A stretch of DNA of 64,000 nucleotides from Bradyrhizobium sp. OK095 (GCF_900109945.1 NZ_FOBX01000004.1:413027-477026), one strand, 5' to 3'; positions 1 to 9,921 are shown, counted from the first letter of the stretch. Made by a program: numbers and translations. The notes: generated by a model not told the origin, from the sequence alone.

Positions 1-1960
1 CCAAGTCCGTTCCGCTCATGCCCGGCATCAGATGGTCGGTGACAAGCAGGTTCGGCCGCAGGCCGTCCCTGACACGTTGAAGCGCATCTTCGGCCGAACC
101 CGCTTCGACGACCCTGTAGCCGAGCTCGCTCAGCATCTCGGCGGTGCTCATGCGCACCAGCGGTTCGTCATCCACCAGCAGCGCGGTGCCGGCGGGAAGT
201 GGCCGCAGTTCTGGTTGTGCGACTGTCACGATCGGCCCCGCGGCCGCGTGGCTGACCGGCAACCATAACTCCACTGTTGTCCCGGAGCCCACGGCGCTCC
301 TGATCGTCAGCGCGCCGCCGAGCTGTGAGGCGAGGCCGTGGACCATCGAAAGGCCGAGGCCGGTCCCTTGGCCGACGCCCTTGGTCGAGAAGAACGGTTC
401 GACGGCGTGCGCCTGTGTCGTCTCGTCCATGCCGATGCCGGTATCAGCGACCGAGATGCAGACATATGTGCCCGGCGCCAGGTCCGCGTCGTGCTCGCTG
501 GTCACCGTGCGGGCCTTGGCGGAGATGCGCAGGCACCCGCCATCTGGCATGGCATCCCTGGCATTCACGCTGAGATTCAGGATCGCCATCTCGACCTGGT
601 TGGGATCGGCCATGGCCTCGGGAATGCCTAGCGGCGTGTCCAGCGTCAGCTGGATCTGCGGGCCTGTCGTGCTCAAGATCAGATCGCCCATGTCGGCCAC
701 GAGCCGGCCGATGTTGACCGGAACGGCTTGAAGCGGTTGCCGGCGCGCAAAGGCCAGCAGACGCTGCACCAGCGTCTTGGCGCGCTCGGCCGCCTGGGCT
801 GCGCCGGCAATGAGGCGATGCTCGCGCTCGCCGCCGATGCCCTTGCGCTGAAACATGTCGAGCAGGCCGACGATCGGTGTGAGCAGATTGTTGAAGTCGT
901 GTGCGACGCCGCCTGTGAGCTGGCCCATCGCCTCCATCTTCTGGGCCTGACGCAGCGCTTCCTCGGCCTGCGCGAGCCGTGCCTGCTCCTCCAGCCGATC
1001 CGTGACGTCGACCCCGGTCAGGAATGCACCGATCCGCGTGCCGTCAGGAGCGCGCAGCACCTCGAATTTCATCTCGTAGACGCGGCGCTCGAACCGGGGA
1101 TCGCCGAACTCCTCGATGTTGGTGAAGGCTTCGCCCTCCAACGCCCGGCTCCAGATCGCGATTGCCGCAGCGAGATGCTCGGGCCGGTCGGCCAGGAATT
1201 CGTGCAGGGAATCTCCGACGTTCGGCCGCTTGCCGTAGATGCGCTGATACGCATCGGCGCAGGACGTGTTGATCGCGAGCCAGCGATAGCCGAGATCGAG
1301 CGCTTGAATCTGCCCGTCGGTGGTTTCCACGATCGTGGCGAGCAGATGACGCTCGACAGTTCGTTCGGCCACGCGCTGCTCGAGCGTGGCGTTCAGCTCT
1401 CGGTACCGCGCTTCGCTGGCCCGCAGCCGCGTCACGCCCAACACGCGTTCGGTGGTCTCCGAGACGAGACAGAGCACGCCGCCGACCGAGCCGTCATCAT
1501 CAGGCACGGCGGAATACGAGACATCCCAATAGCTGGTCTCGCCGTAGCCATGACGCTCGACGTAGAACGGACGATCCTTCGCGGCGAATGTCTTCCTGGT
1601 TTGACGGACGCCTGACAGCAGCGGTTCGAGATCGTCCCACAGCTCGCCCCAGTTCTCGATCGCCGGGCGGCCGAGGGCGCGGGGGTGGTTGGCGCCGATG
1701 CCCGGCGCGTAGGCGTCATTGTAGAGAGCGACGAAGTCGGGGCCCCAGAACAAAACGATCTGGGCTTGGGCGGGCAGCATCATGCTGACCGTCGCCTTCA
1801 GGGCCTGGGACCAGTCGCGGGGAGGACCGAGCGGTGAATCCGACCAGTCGAGCGAGCGCATCGCGGCGCCCAGCTCGCCGCCGTCGGCGAGGAAGCTTAT
1901 ATCAGTCGACTGCCGAGCAGTATTCTCAGACAGCACCTGATCCCCCGCGACGCGTGACAT
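1..1960 (-). CDS. Hybrid sensor histidine kinase with C-terminal receiver (partial, runs off left edge)
   Basis: Reading leftward from ATG at 1960 the frame stays open to base 1, giving about 653 residues. The N-terminal 330 residues look like two PAS-type sensory segments, with no membrane helix, so the protein is probably cytoplasmic. The H-box ([11 protein letters not shown]) places the phosphorylated histidine at about residue 354. An HATPase domain follows, with N-box ([10 protein letters not shown]) and G-boxes ([14 protein letters not shown]). A receiver begins near residue 590 with the acidic pair (DDEP) and phospho-acceptor Asp at about residue 642 in VTDHLMPG. This is the classic PAS-HisKA-HATPase-REC order. 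Another in-frame ATG lies two codons upstream at 1966. The signal sensed and the output partner are unknown. Confidence 0.9.
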   Translation of the reverse strand, partial: MSRVAGDQVLSENTARQSTDISFLADGGELGAAMRSLDWSDSPLGPPRDWSQALKATVSMMLPAQAQIVLFWGPDFVALYNDAYAPGIGANHPRALGRPAIENWGELWDDLEPLLSGVRQTRKTFAAKDRPFYVERHGYGETSYWDVSYSAVPDDDGSVGGVLCLVSETTERVLGVTRLRASEARYRELNATLEQRVAERTVERHLLATIVETTDGQIQALDLGYRWLAINTSCADAYQRIYGKRPNVGDSLHEFLADRPEHLAAAIAIWSRALEGEAFTNIEEFGDPRFERRVYEMKFEVLRAPDGTRIGAFLTGVDVTDRLEEQARLAQAEEALRQAQKMEAMGQLTGGVAHDFNNLLTPIVGLLDMFQRKGIGGEREHRLIAGAAQAAERAKTLVQRLLAFARRQPLQAVPVNIGRLVADMGDLILSTTGPQIQLTLDTPLGIPEAMADPNQVEMAILNLSVNARDAMPDGGCLRISAKARTVTSEHDADLAPGTYVCISVADTGIGMDETTQAHAVEPFFSTKGVGQGTGLGLSMVHGLASQLGGALTIRSAVGSGTTVELWLPVSHAAAGPIVTVAQPELRPLPAGTALLVDDEPLVRMSTAEMLSELGYRVVEAGSAEDALQRVRDGLRPNLLVTDHLMPGMSGTDL

Positions 1961-2095
1961 GGGCATCTTTGCCCATTCGAGCCCGAATTTCGCGGACTCA
2001 ACGGTCGTTAACGCGCAATGCAGAATCTGGTTCCATTCCAGTGGTTTGACCCCACCCTTGTGCTATTGCTTCACCCCGCAACGACGCGAGGTACC

Positions 2096-2785
2096 ATGCT
2101 CCCCATTCCCGCCGACATCTTCACCGAGCCCGAGGACGTCTCGCCCGACAGCCTTGCCAATCTCGGCCCGCTCCGCCGGCTCGCCGGCACCTGGCAGGCG
2201 GACAAAGGCATAGACATCAATCCGAAGGCGGAGGGGCCGGAGCGGCGGACCTTCATCGAGCATATCCGGATGGACCCGATCGATCCGCAGGCCAATGGGC
2301 CGCAGCTGCTCTATGGACTGCGCTATCACATCCACATCAATACGCCCGAGGAAGACATCACCTTCCACGACCAGGTCGGCTACTGGCTGTGGGAGCCCGC
2401 GACCGGGTTGATCATGCAGACGCTAGCGATCCCGCGCGGGCAAGTGCTGCTGGCGTCGGGCAAGGCCGGACCGGATGACAGGAAGATCTCGGTGACGGCG
2501 AAGCGCGGCGACACCGCTTACGGGGTCTGTTCGACCGACTTTCTGGAACAGGCCTTCCGCACCGATTCCTACCGCTGCGACATCACCTTCAACGACGACG
2601 GAAGCTGGACCTATCTGATCCAGACCGAGTTGTTCGTCCGCGGCGCGCCGTTCAATCATCACGACAGCAACACGCTCCAGCTGGTCGCGCCGCCAAAACT
2701 CAATCCGCTCGCGGTGATCGTGAACGATCGCGCCAAAGACAACGCCAAGAACGGCGGATCCAAGAGCGGCGGAACGGCGGCTTGA
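2096..2785 (+). CDS. Nitrobindin/FABP-like beta-barrel protein
   Basis: A 229-residue soluble protein. After a short leader it has LRRLAGTW near residues 27-33, the signature start of the nitrobindin/THAP4-type heme-binding or fatty-acid-binding-like barrel. Alternating hydrophobic strands follow, including a GYWLWEP stretch typical of that family. No signal peptide is seen. I chose the ATG at 2096, preceded by GCGAGG, over an in-frame upstream start at 2018, because the extra 26 residues do not resemble the family. Whether it binds heme is not shown by the sequence. It lies 19 bases before the RibD-like gene and may be cotranscribed with it. Confidence 0.6.
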   Translation: MLPIPADIFTEPEDVSPDSLANLGPLRRLAGTWQADKGIDINPKAEGPERRTFIEHIRMDPIDPQANGPQLLYGLRYHIHINTPEEDITFHDQVGYWLWEPATGLIMQTLAIPRGQVLLASGKAGPDDRKISVTAKRGDTAYGVCSTDFLEQAFRTDSYRCDITFNDDGSWTYLIQTELFVRGAPFNHHDSNTLQLVAPPKLNPLAVIVNDRAKDNAKNGGSKSGGTAA

Positions 2786-2804
2786 GCGTGGTCCGGAGAT
2801 TTGC

Positions 2805-3515
2805 ATGAAGCCTTATGTCATCTGTCTGATGCATTCGAGCCTCGACGGCCGTACGCATCCCAGCCGCTGGCGTCCGAAGGGCGCCGGCACGGATTGGTTC
2901 GAGACAATCCATGGCGAGCTCGGCGGCGACGCCTGGGTGATCGGCCGCGTCACCGGCTCGGAGTTTGCCAAGGGTAAGCCCTATCCCGCGACGGCGGACG
3001 AAAAGTTTCCCCGCGAAAACTGGTTCGCGCGGCGCGATGCGAAAACCTATGGTGTCGTGCTCGACGCGCAGGGCAAGATCGGCTGGGGCCGCTCCGACAT
3101 CGGCGGCGATCCGATCGTCGCCGTGCTGACCGAGAGCGTGCCGGATTCGCATCTCGCAGGGCTTCGCGGCGAGGGCGTGTCCTACATCTTTGCGGGCAAG
3201 TCGGAGATCGATCTGGCGCTCGCGCTGGACATTCTCAGTCGTGAGCTCGGGGTGAAGCGGTTGCTGGTGGAGGGCGGCGGCGTCGCCAATGGCGCGTTCC
3301 TGCGCGCCGGTCTCATCGACGAGTTCAATCTGATCCTCAGCCCCGCGATCGATGGCGCCAAGGGCGCTCCCTTCGTGTTCTCTTCGACGGACGCGGACAG
3401 CGACAAGCGCGCGCCGCTTGCCGCGATGACGTTGGAGAATGTGCGGGAGCTCGGCGGCGGCGTCCTGCTGTTGCGCTACCTGATCAAGAACGATCCGCAA
3501 GGCGTGGCCGGGTAA
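2805..3515 (+). CDS. RibD C-terminal / dihydrofolate reductase-like protein
   Basis: A 236-residue protein of the RibD_C family, the NADPH-dependent reductase fold shared by dihydrofolate reductase and the reductase half of RibD. The N-terminus (YVICLMHSSLDG) is the usual first strand. The diagnostic nucleotide-binding motif LLVEGGG followed by FLRAGLIDE is at about residues 148-170. There is no deaminase domain, so it is not a complete riboflavin enzyme. Stand-alone members often reduce unknown pteridine- or pyrimidine-like substrates. It sits between the barrel protein and the amine oxidase, with short gaps that suggest one transcript. Confidence 0.8.
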   Translation: MKPYVICLMHSSLDGRTHPSRWRPKGAGTDWFETIHGELGGDAWVIGRVTGSEFAKGKPYPATADEKFPRENWFARRDAKTYGVVLDAQGKIGWGRSDIGGDPIVAVLTESVPDSHLAGLRGEGVSYIFAGKSEIDLALALDILSRELGVKRLLVEGGGVANGAFLRAGLIDEFNLILSPAIDGAKGAPFVFSSTDADSDKRAPLAAMTLENVRELGGGVLLLRYLIKNDPQGVAG

Positions 3516-3524
3516 AGCGCGGGC

Positions 3525-4796
3525 ATGTCTGACACGTCCGAGCACATCATCGTTGTCGGCGCCGGCGCGGCCGGCCTGATCGCGGCACGCGAACTCGCGC
3601 GTGCCGGGAAGAGGGTGACGATCCTGGAGGCGCGCGAGCGTTGCGGTGGGCGTATTCACCCGCTGCTTGCTGCGGAGTTCGGCTATCCCGCCGACGGCGG
3701 CGCCGAATTCGTCCATGGCGAGGCGCCGGTCACGCGCGCTCTGCTGAGCGAGGCGCGTTTGTCCCTTCAGGAGATCGAAGGCACGCAATGGAGCTTTGAC
3801 GGTGCAAGCTTCTCGCGCGAAAGCCGTCACGATCCGCATGAGGCGGAGCTGCATGCCGTGCTCGGGGAGTTGAAGGACGACCTCACCGTCACCGATTTCC
3901 TGCGCCGTCATTTTGCCGGACCCGAATACGGCCGGCTGCGCACCTCGATCGAGCGCATGGTCGAGGGCTACGACGCCGCCGATCCCGCGCGCGCCTCCAT
4001 TCTGGCGCTGCGCGAAGAGTGGATGGATGGTGGGCGCCACACCCAGGCGCGCATCGTTGGCGGCTATGGCGCGTTGATCGATTTTCTGGCGGCTGAGTGC
4101 CGCAGGCATGGCGCGGCGATCAGCTTTGGCTGCGTGGTGTCGGCTATCGATGAGAAGGACGGCGCAGTCGTCGTCCGCTGTGTGGGCGGCGACGTGCATG
4201 GCTGCAATCGCGTGATCGTCACCGTCCCGCTGCCGTTGCTGCGGGACATCGCTCTGCCCGCGGCCGCGCGCGCGAAGGCTGCGGTGGCCTGCGACATCGG
4301 CTTTGGCAGCGTGATCAAAATCCTGCTGCGGTTCGCGCGGCCATGGTGGCGCGAGGTGAAGCTGGATCTTGCAGATATGACTTTCCTGCTGTCGGACCAG
4401 ACCATCCCGGTGTGGTGGACGCGCTATCCGGAGCCGCATCCCGTGCTCACCGGCTGGTTCGGCGGCCCGCGCACCGCGGAGCTGCAAAGCCTCGATCCGC
4501 AAGGGCTGATCGATGCCGGGCTCGATTCGCTCGCCGCCATCTTCGCCCTGCCGCGAGAGGAGATCGCGCGCGACCTCGTCGCAGCTGCGGCGACGAACTG
4601 GGCGCACGATCCTTTCGCCCGCGGCGCCTATTCCTGGGCGATGCCGGCGACGCGCGAGGCGCAAGCGATCCTGGCGCGCGCCGACGGCCCCGTGCTGTTT
4701 TCCGGTGAGGCGCTCTATCGCGGCCGCGACATGGGTACCGTCGAGGCCGCGCTGGCGAGCGGGCTGGAGACGGCGGGGATGATCCTGCGCAAATAA
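3525..4796 (+). CDS. FAD-dependent amine oxidase
   Basis: A 423-residue flavoprotein of the flavin monoamine oxidase family. The FAD-binding Rossmann motif GAGAAGL is at residues 12-18, followed by the acidic end of strand 2 (ILEARERCGGRI). A second conserved flavin-contact region near the C-terminus reads LFSGEALY. There is no signal peptide, so it should be cytosolic and oxidise an amine to an imine or aldehyde with release of peroxide. The substrate cannot be read from sequence. It begins 9 bases after the RibD-like gene and its stop codon runs straight into a strong hairpin terminator, so it is the last gene of this unit. Confidence 0.85.
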   Translation: MSDTSEHIIVVGAGAAGLIAARELARAGKRVTILEARERCGGRIHPLLAAEFGYPADGGAEFVHGEAPVTRALLSEARLSLQEIEGTQWSFDGASFSRESRHDPHEAELHAVLGELKDDLTVTDFLRRHFAGPEYGRLRTSIERMVEGYDAADPARASILALREEWMDGGRHTQARIVGGYGALIDFLAAECRRHGAAISFGCVVSAIDEKDGAVVVRCVGGDVHGCNRVIVTVPLPLLRDIALPAAARAKAAVACDIGFGSVIKILLRFARPWWREVKLDLADMTFLLSDQTIPVWWTRYPEPHPVLTGWFGGPRTAELQSLDPQGLIDAGLDSLAAIFALPREEIARDLVAAAATNWAHDPFARGAYSWAMPATREAQAILARADGPVLFSGEALYRGRDMGTVEAALASGLETAGMILRK

Positions 4797-4825
4797 AAAA
4801 GGCCCGCGTGTTCGCGGGCCTTTCG
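4795..4825. terminator. Bidirectional rho-independent terminator
   Basis: A perfect 8-bp stem GGCCCGCG/CGCGGGCC (4801-4808 and 4813-4820) with loop TGTT is flanked by an A-run on the left and TTT on the right. It lies between the convergent amine oxidase gene and the His-rich secreted protein gene and can serve both strands. Confidence 0.9.
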
Positions 4826-4844
4826 TTCGTCCGTGTCAGTCCGC

Positions 4845-5150
4845 TCACCAGCGGTTGCCGCCGAAGCCGAAGGTCACGTTCGGACCGCCGCCGCCGTAAT
4901 ACCCGTACGGTCCGCCGCCATAATAGCCATGGTGTCGCGGGTAATAGCCGTAGCTCCGGTGGTGTGGGCGATAATAGCCGTGCTGGTGATGGCGCCATTG
5001 GTGATGGCGCTGGCCATGATGATGGTGCCGGTGTTGTGCGCTGACGTCCGTCGGCGCTTTCTGCTTCGCGCCTGTGTTGGCCGCGTTCGCCGCCGAACCG
5101 CCGGCCAGCGCCGCAGCACCGACGGCCATCGCGACAATGAGATACTTCAT
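4845..5150 (-). CDS. Small secreted His/Gly/Tyr-rich protein
   Basis: A 101-residue protein. Residues 1-22 form a clear signal peptide ending in ANA. The mature part is low complexity: a block of histidines (RHHHHG, RHHQ) and then repeats of HGYY, GYY and GGG. Histidine clusters of this kind can bind Ni, Cu or Zn, but that is inference. The start at 5150 is supported by GGAG placed 8 bases upstream. A longer open frame to 5291 exists, but its extra 47 residues precede the signal peptide and are unlikely to be translated. No recognised family. Confidence 0.7.
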   Translation of the reverse strand: MKYLIVAMAVGAAALAGGSAANAANTGAKQKAPTDVSAQHRHHHHGQRHHQWRHHQHGYYRPHHRSYGYYPRHHGYYGGGPYGYYGGGGPNVTFGFGGNRW

Positions 5151-5314
5151 GTCATCACTCCAGTTGAATGTCGTGTGACAACAGATGGGCGCTGGCTGCG
5201 TTCCGGCCAGTGCGGGCGTCGAAACGACGCAGCGCGCGATGTTCGATCTCACACGAATGATCGCGCGTCGTGAGATGTATTGTCGCATCACGGGCGCTCA
5301 TCGCGCCGCCGCCA

Positions 5315-5884
5315 TCACTTCGCCGCGAATGATGCGATCACGTCGTCAGTGGTGACGATCCGCGCGAATTCGCCGTTGAGATTCGACAGCGTCATCGCAT
5401 GGATCGCCTCGGCGGAATGCGCATCACCGTCGGGCCCGATGCGGTCGAACGTCCAGGTCGCATCGCGCACCAAGCGCGCATCGAAGCCGAGATTGCCGGC
5501 CATCCGCGTCGTCGTCTCGACGCAATGATTGGTAGTGGCGCCGCAGATGACGAGCGTGGTGATGCCGGCTGCACGCAGGCGCGTCTCGAGGTCGGTGCCG
5601 ATGAAGGCGCTGTTGACGCGCTTGACGATGACGGGCTCGCCCGCTTCCTCGCGCGCCTCGTCCTTGACCGCGTAGCCGGAACGCGACGGTAGAAACGTCG
5701 AGTTCGGCTTGGTACCCTCATGGCGGATGTGAACAATCGGCGCGCCGCTGGCCCTGGACGCTTTGAGCAGATCGACGATGCGTGCCACCGCATCCGGATT
5801 GTTACGGCGCTTGCCCGCCGCCTCCCATTCGTCGAACGCGCGCTGGACGTCGACGACGATGAGGGCGGGGAGGGGGATGGTCAT
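5315..5884 (-). CDS. Isochorismatase-family cysteine hydrolase
   Basis: A 189-residue alpha/beta hydrolase of the isochorismatase (cysteine hydrolase) superfamily. The catalytic triad expected for the family is present: Asp12 in VVDVQRAF, Lys88 in VIVKRVNSAF and Cys121 in GATTNHCVETT. Members hydrolyse amides or ethers such as nicotinamide, N-carbamoyl compounds or isochorismate. Nothing here indicates which, and the neighbours give no pathway. Length and motif spacing are normal. Confidence 0.88.
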   Translation of the reverse strand: MTIPLPALIVVDVQRAFDEWEAAGKRRNNPDAVARIVDLLKASRASGAPIVHIRHEGTKPNSTFLPSRSGYAVKDEAREEAGEPVIVKRVNSAFIGTDLETRLRAAGITTLVICGATTNHCVETTTRMAGNLGFDARLVRDATWTFDRIGPDGDAHSAEAIHAMTLSNLNGEFARIVTTDDVIASFAAK

Positions 5885-5982
5885 GATCGAACCTTTCGGA
5901 CGGCCTGTTGGGCCGACTATGCGAGGCGATCAGGGAAGCGCAATGCCAATCTTCCCTCGTTTCGCGACGTGACCCGTAGCCC

Positions 5983-6330
5983 TCACGGATGCGGATCGGG
6001 AAACCCATGGCGTTCGGACAGCGCGGCGAGGATCGCGTCCTTGTCGGCGATGAAGGCGCGGCCGTGGTGGCTGCCGGTCTGGTGCGGCGAGGTCGCGCCG
6101 TCCGCCAATACGAGCAGCGGCAGCCACTGGTTCTCCTCGCCGACCATTGCGATCACTTCCTGCCGCGGCCGCGGCCAGGCGATGCGTTCGACGTCGAGCC
6201 TTTCGGCAAGCTGCGGAAACGAGGCGAGCAGTCCCTCGATCAGCACGCAATGCCAGCAATAGAAACGCCGGCCCGGATAGGCGGGGTCTTCGAAACCGGG
6301 GCGCAGCAGAAACAGACGGTCGCGCGTCAT
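5983..6330 (-). CDS. DUF3088 family protein
   Basis: A 115-residue protein recognised as DUF3088 from its opening (LFLLRPGFEDPAYPG) and the following YCWHCVLIEG segment. The CWHC pair near residues 25-28 has the CxxC spacing of thioredoxin-like proteins, and a thioredoxin-like fold is plausible, though the function of the family is unknown. It is transcribed toward the isochorismatase-like gene 98 bases away and could be in the same unit. Confidence 0.75.
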   Translation of the reverse strand: MTRDRLFLLRPGFEDPAYPGRRFYCWHCVLIEGLLASFPQLAERLDVERIAWPRPRQEVIAMVGEENQWLPLLVLADGATSPHQTGSHHGRAFIADKDAILAALSERHGFPDPHP

Positions 6331-6440
6331 GGGTCGCTCCGAAGCATGGCCGGCTTGCTGAGGATCAAGGCCGCAAGGGCTGGCCGGCCTAGTGTCGAGC
6401 CCCCAAATTGATTGGGAATCGACGGTCAGGAAAGGACGCC

Positions 6441-8255
6441 ATGCCGGGGCCGATCAGTCAACCGCAGACGCTCACTGATGTGAAGACATTGCCGCAGCTG
6501 CTGCGCTGGCGCGTCAAGGCGACGCCGACGGGGGAAGCCTATCGCCATTTCGACGCGGATGCCGGGCGCTGGATCAGCCAGTCCTGGCACGAAATCGACG
6601 CGGAATTCGAGCTGTGGCGGCGGGCGCTGGCCGCGGAGGATCTGTCGCCCGGCGAGCGCGTCGCGATCCTGATGCCGAACGGGATTCCACATGTCGCCAT
6701 GGACCAGGCGGCGCTGTCGCGCGGCCTCGTGCCGGTGCCGATGCATGCGGTCGACAACCCCGACAGCATCGCCTACATCCTCGCCGATTCGGGTGCGCTG
6801 CTGCTGTTCGTGGATACGCTGTCGCGCTGGCAGGCGATCGTGGCCACCGGCCAGCCGCTCGACACGCTCAAGCGCATCGTCTGCGCCGACATCACCGGGT
6901 CGTCACCTGACGATAAGCGCATCGTTGCGCTCGACGCGTGGCTTGCATCCGCACCAGGCGCGACCGCGCCCTTGCCCGACGTCGCGGTGGCGCCGGACGA
7001 TCTCGCCGCCATCGTCTACACCTCGGGCACCACAGGGCGGCCGAAGGGCGTGATGCTGTCGCATGACAATGTCGTCGCCAATGTGAAGGCGATCGCCGGT
7101 CGGATCGCGGCTGCGCCGGATGACGTGTTCTTGTCGTTCCTGCCGCTCTCGCACACCTTCGAGCGCACCGGCGGCTATTACTATCCGATCGCGGCCGGGG
7201 CCTGCGTCGCCTATGCGCGCTCGGTGCCGCTGCTTTCCGAGGATCTGAAGCATGTGCGGCCGACGGTGCTGATCTCGGTGCCGCGGATCTATGAACGCAT
7301 CCACGCGCTGATCATGCAGCATCGCGACGCCGCCGGGACCATGGAGCGAACGCTGCTCGATCTCACGCTCGCCGTCGGCGGCCGGCGTTTTGATGCGCGG
7401 CAGGGGCGCGGCACCTTATCGGTGCTCGACCGGCTGGCATGGCCGCTGTTGAAGCGGCTCGTCGCCGACAAGGTGCTGGCGCAGCTCGGCGGCCGGCTGC
7501 GTGTCGCGGTCTCCGGCGGCGCGCCGATCGCCGAGCCCGTCATCCGCCTGTTTCTCGCGCTCGGGCTCGACATCCTCCAGGGCTACGGCATGACCGAGAC
7601 CTCACCGGTCGTCTCGGTCAACACGCCGGAGGATAACGACCCGCATTCGGTCGGCCACGTGCTTGACGGCGTCGAGGTCAAGCTCAGTGAGAACGACGAA
7701 TTGTTGGTGCGCGGTCCCAGCGTAATGCTCGGCTACTGGCACAGGGTGGAGGAGACGCGTCGCGTGAAGGACGCCGACGGCTGGCTGCACACCGGCGACC
7801 AGGCGCGCATCGAGAATGGCCGCATCACCATCACCGGCCGCATCAAGGATATCCTGGTGACATCCACGGGCGAGAAGATCGCACCGGTGGACCTCGAGAC
7901 CGCGATCCTCGCCGATCCCTTGTTCGAGCAGGTGCTGGTGGTCGGCGAGCAGCGCCCCTTTCTCACCGCGCTGGTCGTGCTCAACGCAAAGGCCTGGGTG
8001 CAGGAGAAGGAAAGGTTAGCTGCGAGCGGCAAGCAGGGTGGCGCGGCGGAGCGGGCCGCTCTGCTGGCGCGGATCGCGGCGGCGGTAAAATCCTATCCAT
8101 CCTACGCGACCCCGCGCGCGGTGTGGTGGACGCTGGACCCCTGGACCATTGCCGCCGGCCTGCTGACGCCGACCCTGAAGAACAAGCGCCCCGCGCTCGA
8201 ACATCGTTTTGCAGACGAGATCGCGCAGATCTACGCCAAGAAGCCACCACAATAA
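6441..8255 (+). CDS. Long-chain acyl-CoA synthetase (AMP-forming)
   Basis: A 604-residue member of the ANL superfamily, of the long-chain FACS type. The AMP/phosphate loop YTSGTTGRPKG is at about residue 190, the A5-like motif GYGMTET at about 380, and the hinge region TGDQARIENGRITITGR follows. It activates a fatty acid to acyl-AMP and then acyl-CoA. I chose the ATG at 6441 because GGAAAGG lies just upstream. The in-frame ATG at 6408 adds 11 unconserved residues. It precedes an oleate hydratase gene, consistent with handling of unsaturated or hydroxylated fatty acids. Confidence 0.88.
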   Translation: MPGPISQPQTLTDVKTLPQLLRWRVKATPTGEAYRHFDADAGRWISQSWHEIDAEFELWRRALAAEDLSPGERVAILMPNGIPHVAMDQAALSRGLVPVPMHAVDNPDSIAYILADSGALLLFVDTLSRWQAIVATGQPLDTLKRIVCADITGSSPDDKRIVALDAWLASAPGATAPLPDVAVAPDDLAAIVYTSGTTGRPKGVMLSHDNVVANVKAIAGRIAAAPDDVFLSFLPLSHTFERTGGYYYPIAAGACVAYARSVPLLSEDLKHVRPTVLISVPRIYERIHALIMQHRDAAGTMERTLLDLTLAVGGRRFDARQGRGTLSVLDRLAWPLLKRLVADKVLAQLGGRLRVAVSGGAPIAEPVIRLFLALGLDILQGYGMTETSPVVSVNTPEDNDPHSVGHVLDGVEVKLSENDELLVRGPSVMLGYWHRVEETRRVKDADGWLHTGDQARIENGRITITGRIKDILVTSTGEKIAPVDLETAILADPLFEQVLVVGEQRPFLTALVVLNAKAWVQEKERLAASGKQGGAAERAALLARIAAAVKSYPSYATPRAVWWTLDPWTIAAGLLTPTLKNKRPALEHRFADEIAQIYAKKPPQ

Positions 8256-8361
8256 CGCCGTCGTGATTCTCGTCTTTCGCCGCGCTTGATCCAGCGCAAC
8301 TTCGGCCGCGCCTCCACATGCAATGTCGCCGCGAAAATTCGAATTGTAATCGAGGCAAGTC

Positions 8362-9921
8362 ATGAAGGCGTATTTCATCGGTGGGGGCATCGGATCGCTC
8401 GCGGGCGCGGCGTTCCTGGTTCGCGATGCGCAGCTGCCGGGGCGCGACATCGTGATCTACGAGGCGCAACCGCTGGTCGGCGGCAGCCTCGACGGCGCGC
8501 TGCTCGCGAGCGGCGCCTATTCGCTGCGCGGCGGGCGTATGCTCACCACCGATCACTACGAATGCACCTGGGACCTGCTCTCGGGTATTCCCTCGCTCGA
8601 ACGTCCAGGCCTCAGCGTGCGCGAGGAGACCGTCGCGTTCAATCTGGAAAACCCGGCGCATTCCCAGGCGCGGCTGGTCGATCGCAACCGCTTCAAGATC
8701 GACGTCTCGCATATGGGCTTCTCCGGGCGTGACCGGCTGGAGCTGTTGCGGCTTGCCGAGGCGTCGGAGGAGACGCTCGGCAACAGCCGGATCACCGACT
8801 GGCTGTCGCCAAAATTCTTCGAATCCAATTTCTGGTTCATGTGGCAGACCACCTTTGCTTTCCAGCCCTGGCACAGCGCGGTCGAGCTGAAGCGCTATCT
8901 GCACCGCTTCATGAGCGAATTCCCGCGCATCGAGACCCTCGCCGGCGTCAAGCGCACCGTCTACAATCAGTATGACGCAATCGTGCGGCCGCTTGCCGAC
9001 TGGCTGAAGCGGCAGGGCGTGCAGTTCGTGCGCGGCACTGGCGTCACCGACATGACGCTCGAAGACGAGGGCGGTCGTGTGCGCGTGCGCCAGCTCGCGC
9101 TCGACCGCGATGGTCGCATCGCCAATGTCCGCCTTGAGGACGACGACCTCGTGTTCTTCCAGAACGGTTCGATGACCGATGCTTCGAGCGTGGGCACCAT
9201 GACCGAGCCGGCTCCGCGCCTGACCAAGAAAGACAGCCAGGGCTGGGCGCTGTGGGAGAGCATCGCGAAAGAGCGGCCTGAATTCGGCAATCCGTCCGCG
9301 TTCAACACCTCGATCCCCGAATCATACTGGCTGTCCTTCACCGTCACCTGCCGCGATCCGCGCTTTTTCGACAAGATGGAGGCGTTCTCCGGCAACAGGG
9401 CCGGCACGGGCGGGCTTGTGACGTTCAGGGATTCCAACTGGCTGATGTCGGTGGTGCTGTATCACCAGCCGCATTTCGTCGACCAGCCGAAGGACGTGCA
9501 GGTGTTCTGGGGCTATGCGTTGCATCCGGACCGCGTCGGCAATTTTGTCGCCAAGCCGATGTCCGAGTGCGGCGGTGCCGACATCCTGAACGAGCTGTGC
9601 GGGCATCTGAATTTCGATCGCGAATTGTTCGAGACGGCGATCTGCGTTCCGTGCCGCATGCCCTACATCACCAGCATGTTCATGCCGCGCAACCGGACCG
9701 ACCGGCCGCTGCCGGTGCCCAAAAATTCGGTCAACCTCGCCTTCGTCAGCCAGTTCGTCGAGATTCCTGACGACGTCGTGTTCACCGTCGAATATTCGGT
9801 GCGCGCGGCGCAGATGGCGGTCTATCAGCTCATGAAGATCGATCGCCCGGTGCCGCCGGTGACCCGCCACGACAAGTCGCTCGCGGTGATCTTCGCAACG
9901 CTGGAGAAGGCATTCGCGTAA
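8362..9921 (+). CDS. ohyA: Oleate hydratase
   Basis: A 519-residue FAD-binding protein of the oleate hydratase (myosin-cross-reactive antigen) family. These enzymes add water to the cis-9 double bond of free oleate, giving 10-hydroxystearate. The family dinucleotide motif is GGGIGSLAGAAFL at residues 7-19. Long family-typical segments follow: the DHYECTWDL region, the NFWFMWQTTFAFQPWHSA region, and the C-terminal NLAFVSQFVEIPDDVVFTVEYS region. It is somewhat shorter than many bacterial homologues but appears complete. The upstream acyl-CoA synthetase suggests the product is activated or the substrate pool is shared. Confidence 0.92.
   Translation: MKAYFIGGGIGSLAGAAFLVRDAQLPGRDIVIYEAQPLVGGSLDGALLASGAYSLRGGRMLTTDHYECTWDLLSGIPSLERPGLSVREETVAFNLENPAHSQARLVDRNRFKIDVSHMGFSGRDRLELLRLAEASEETLGNSRITDWLSPKFFESNFWFMWQTTFAFQPWHSAVELKRYLHRFMSEFPRIETLAGVKRTVYNQYDAIVRPLADWLKRQGVQFVRGTGVTDMTLEDEGGRVRVRQLALDRDGRIANVRLEDDDLVFFQNGSMTDASSVGTMTEPAPRLTKKDSQGWALWESIAKERPEFGNPSAFNTSIPESYWLSFTVTCRDPRFFDKMEAFSGNRAGTGGLVTFRDSNWLMSVVLYHQPHFVDQPKDVQVFWGYALHPDRVGNFVAKPMSECGGADILNELCGHLNFDRELFETAICVPCRMPYITSMFMPRNRTDRPLPVPKNSVNLAFVSQFVEIPDDVVFTVEYSVRAAQMAVYQLMKIDRPVPPVTRHDKSLAVIFATLEKAFA

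Noticed and set aside
2700..4664. 654-codon minus-strand open frame
   Set aside because: It lies antisense to the RibD-like and amine oxidase genes, which have clear motifs. It has no recognisable domain and the Arg/His/Ala-rich content typical of antisense frames in GC-rich DNA.
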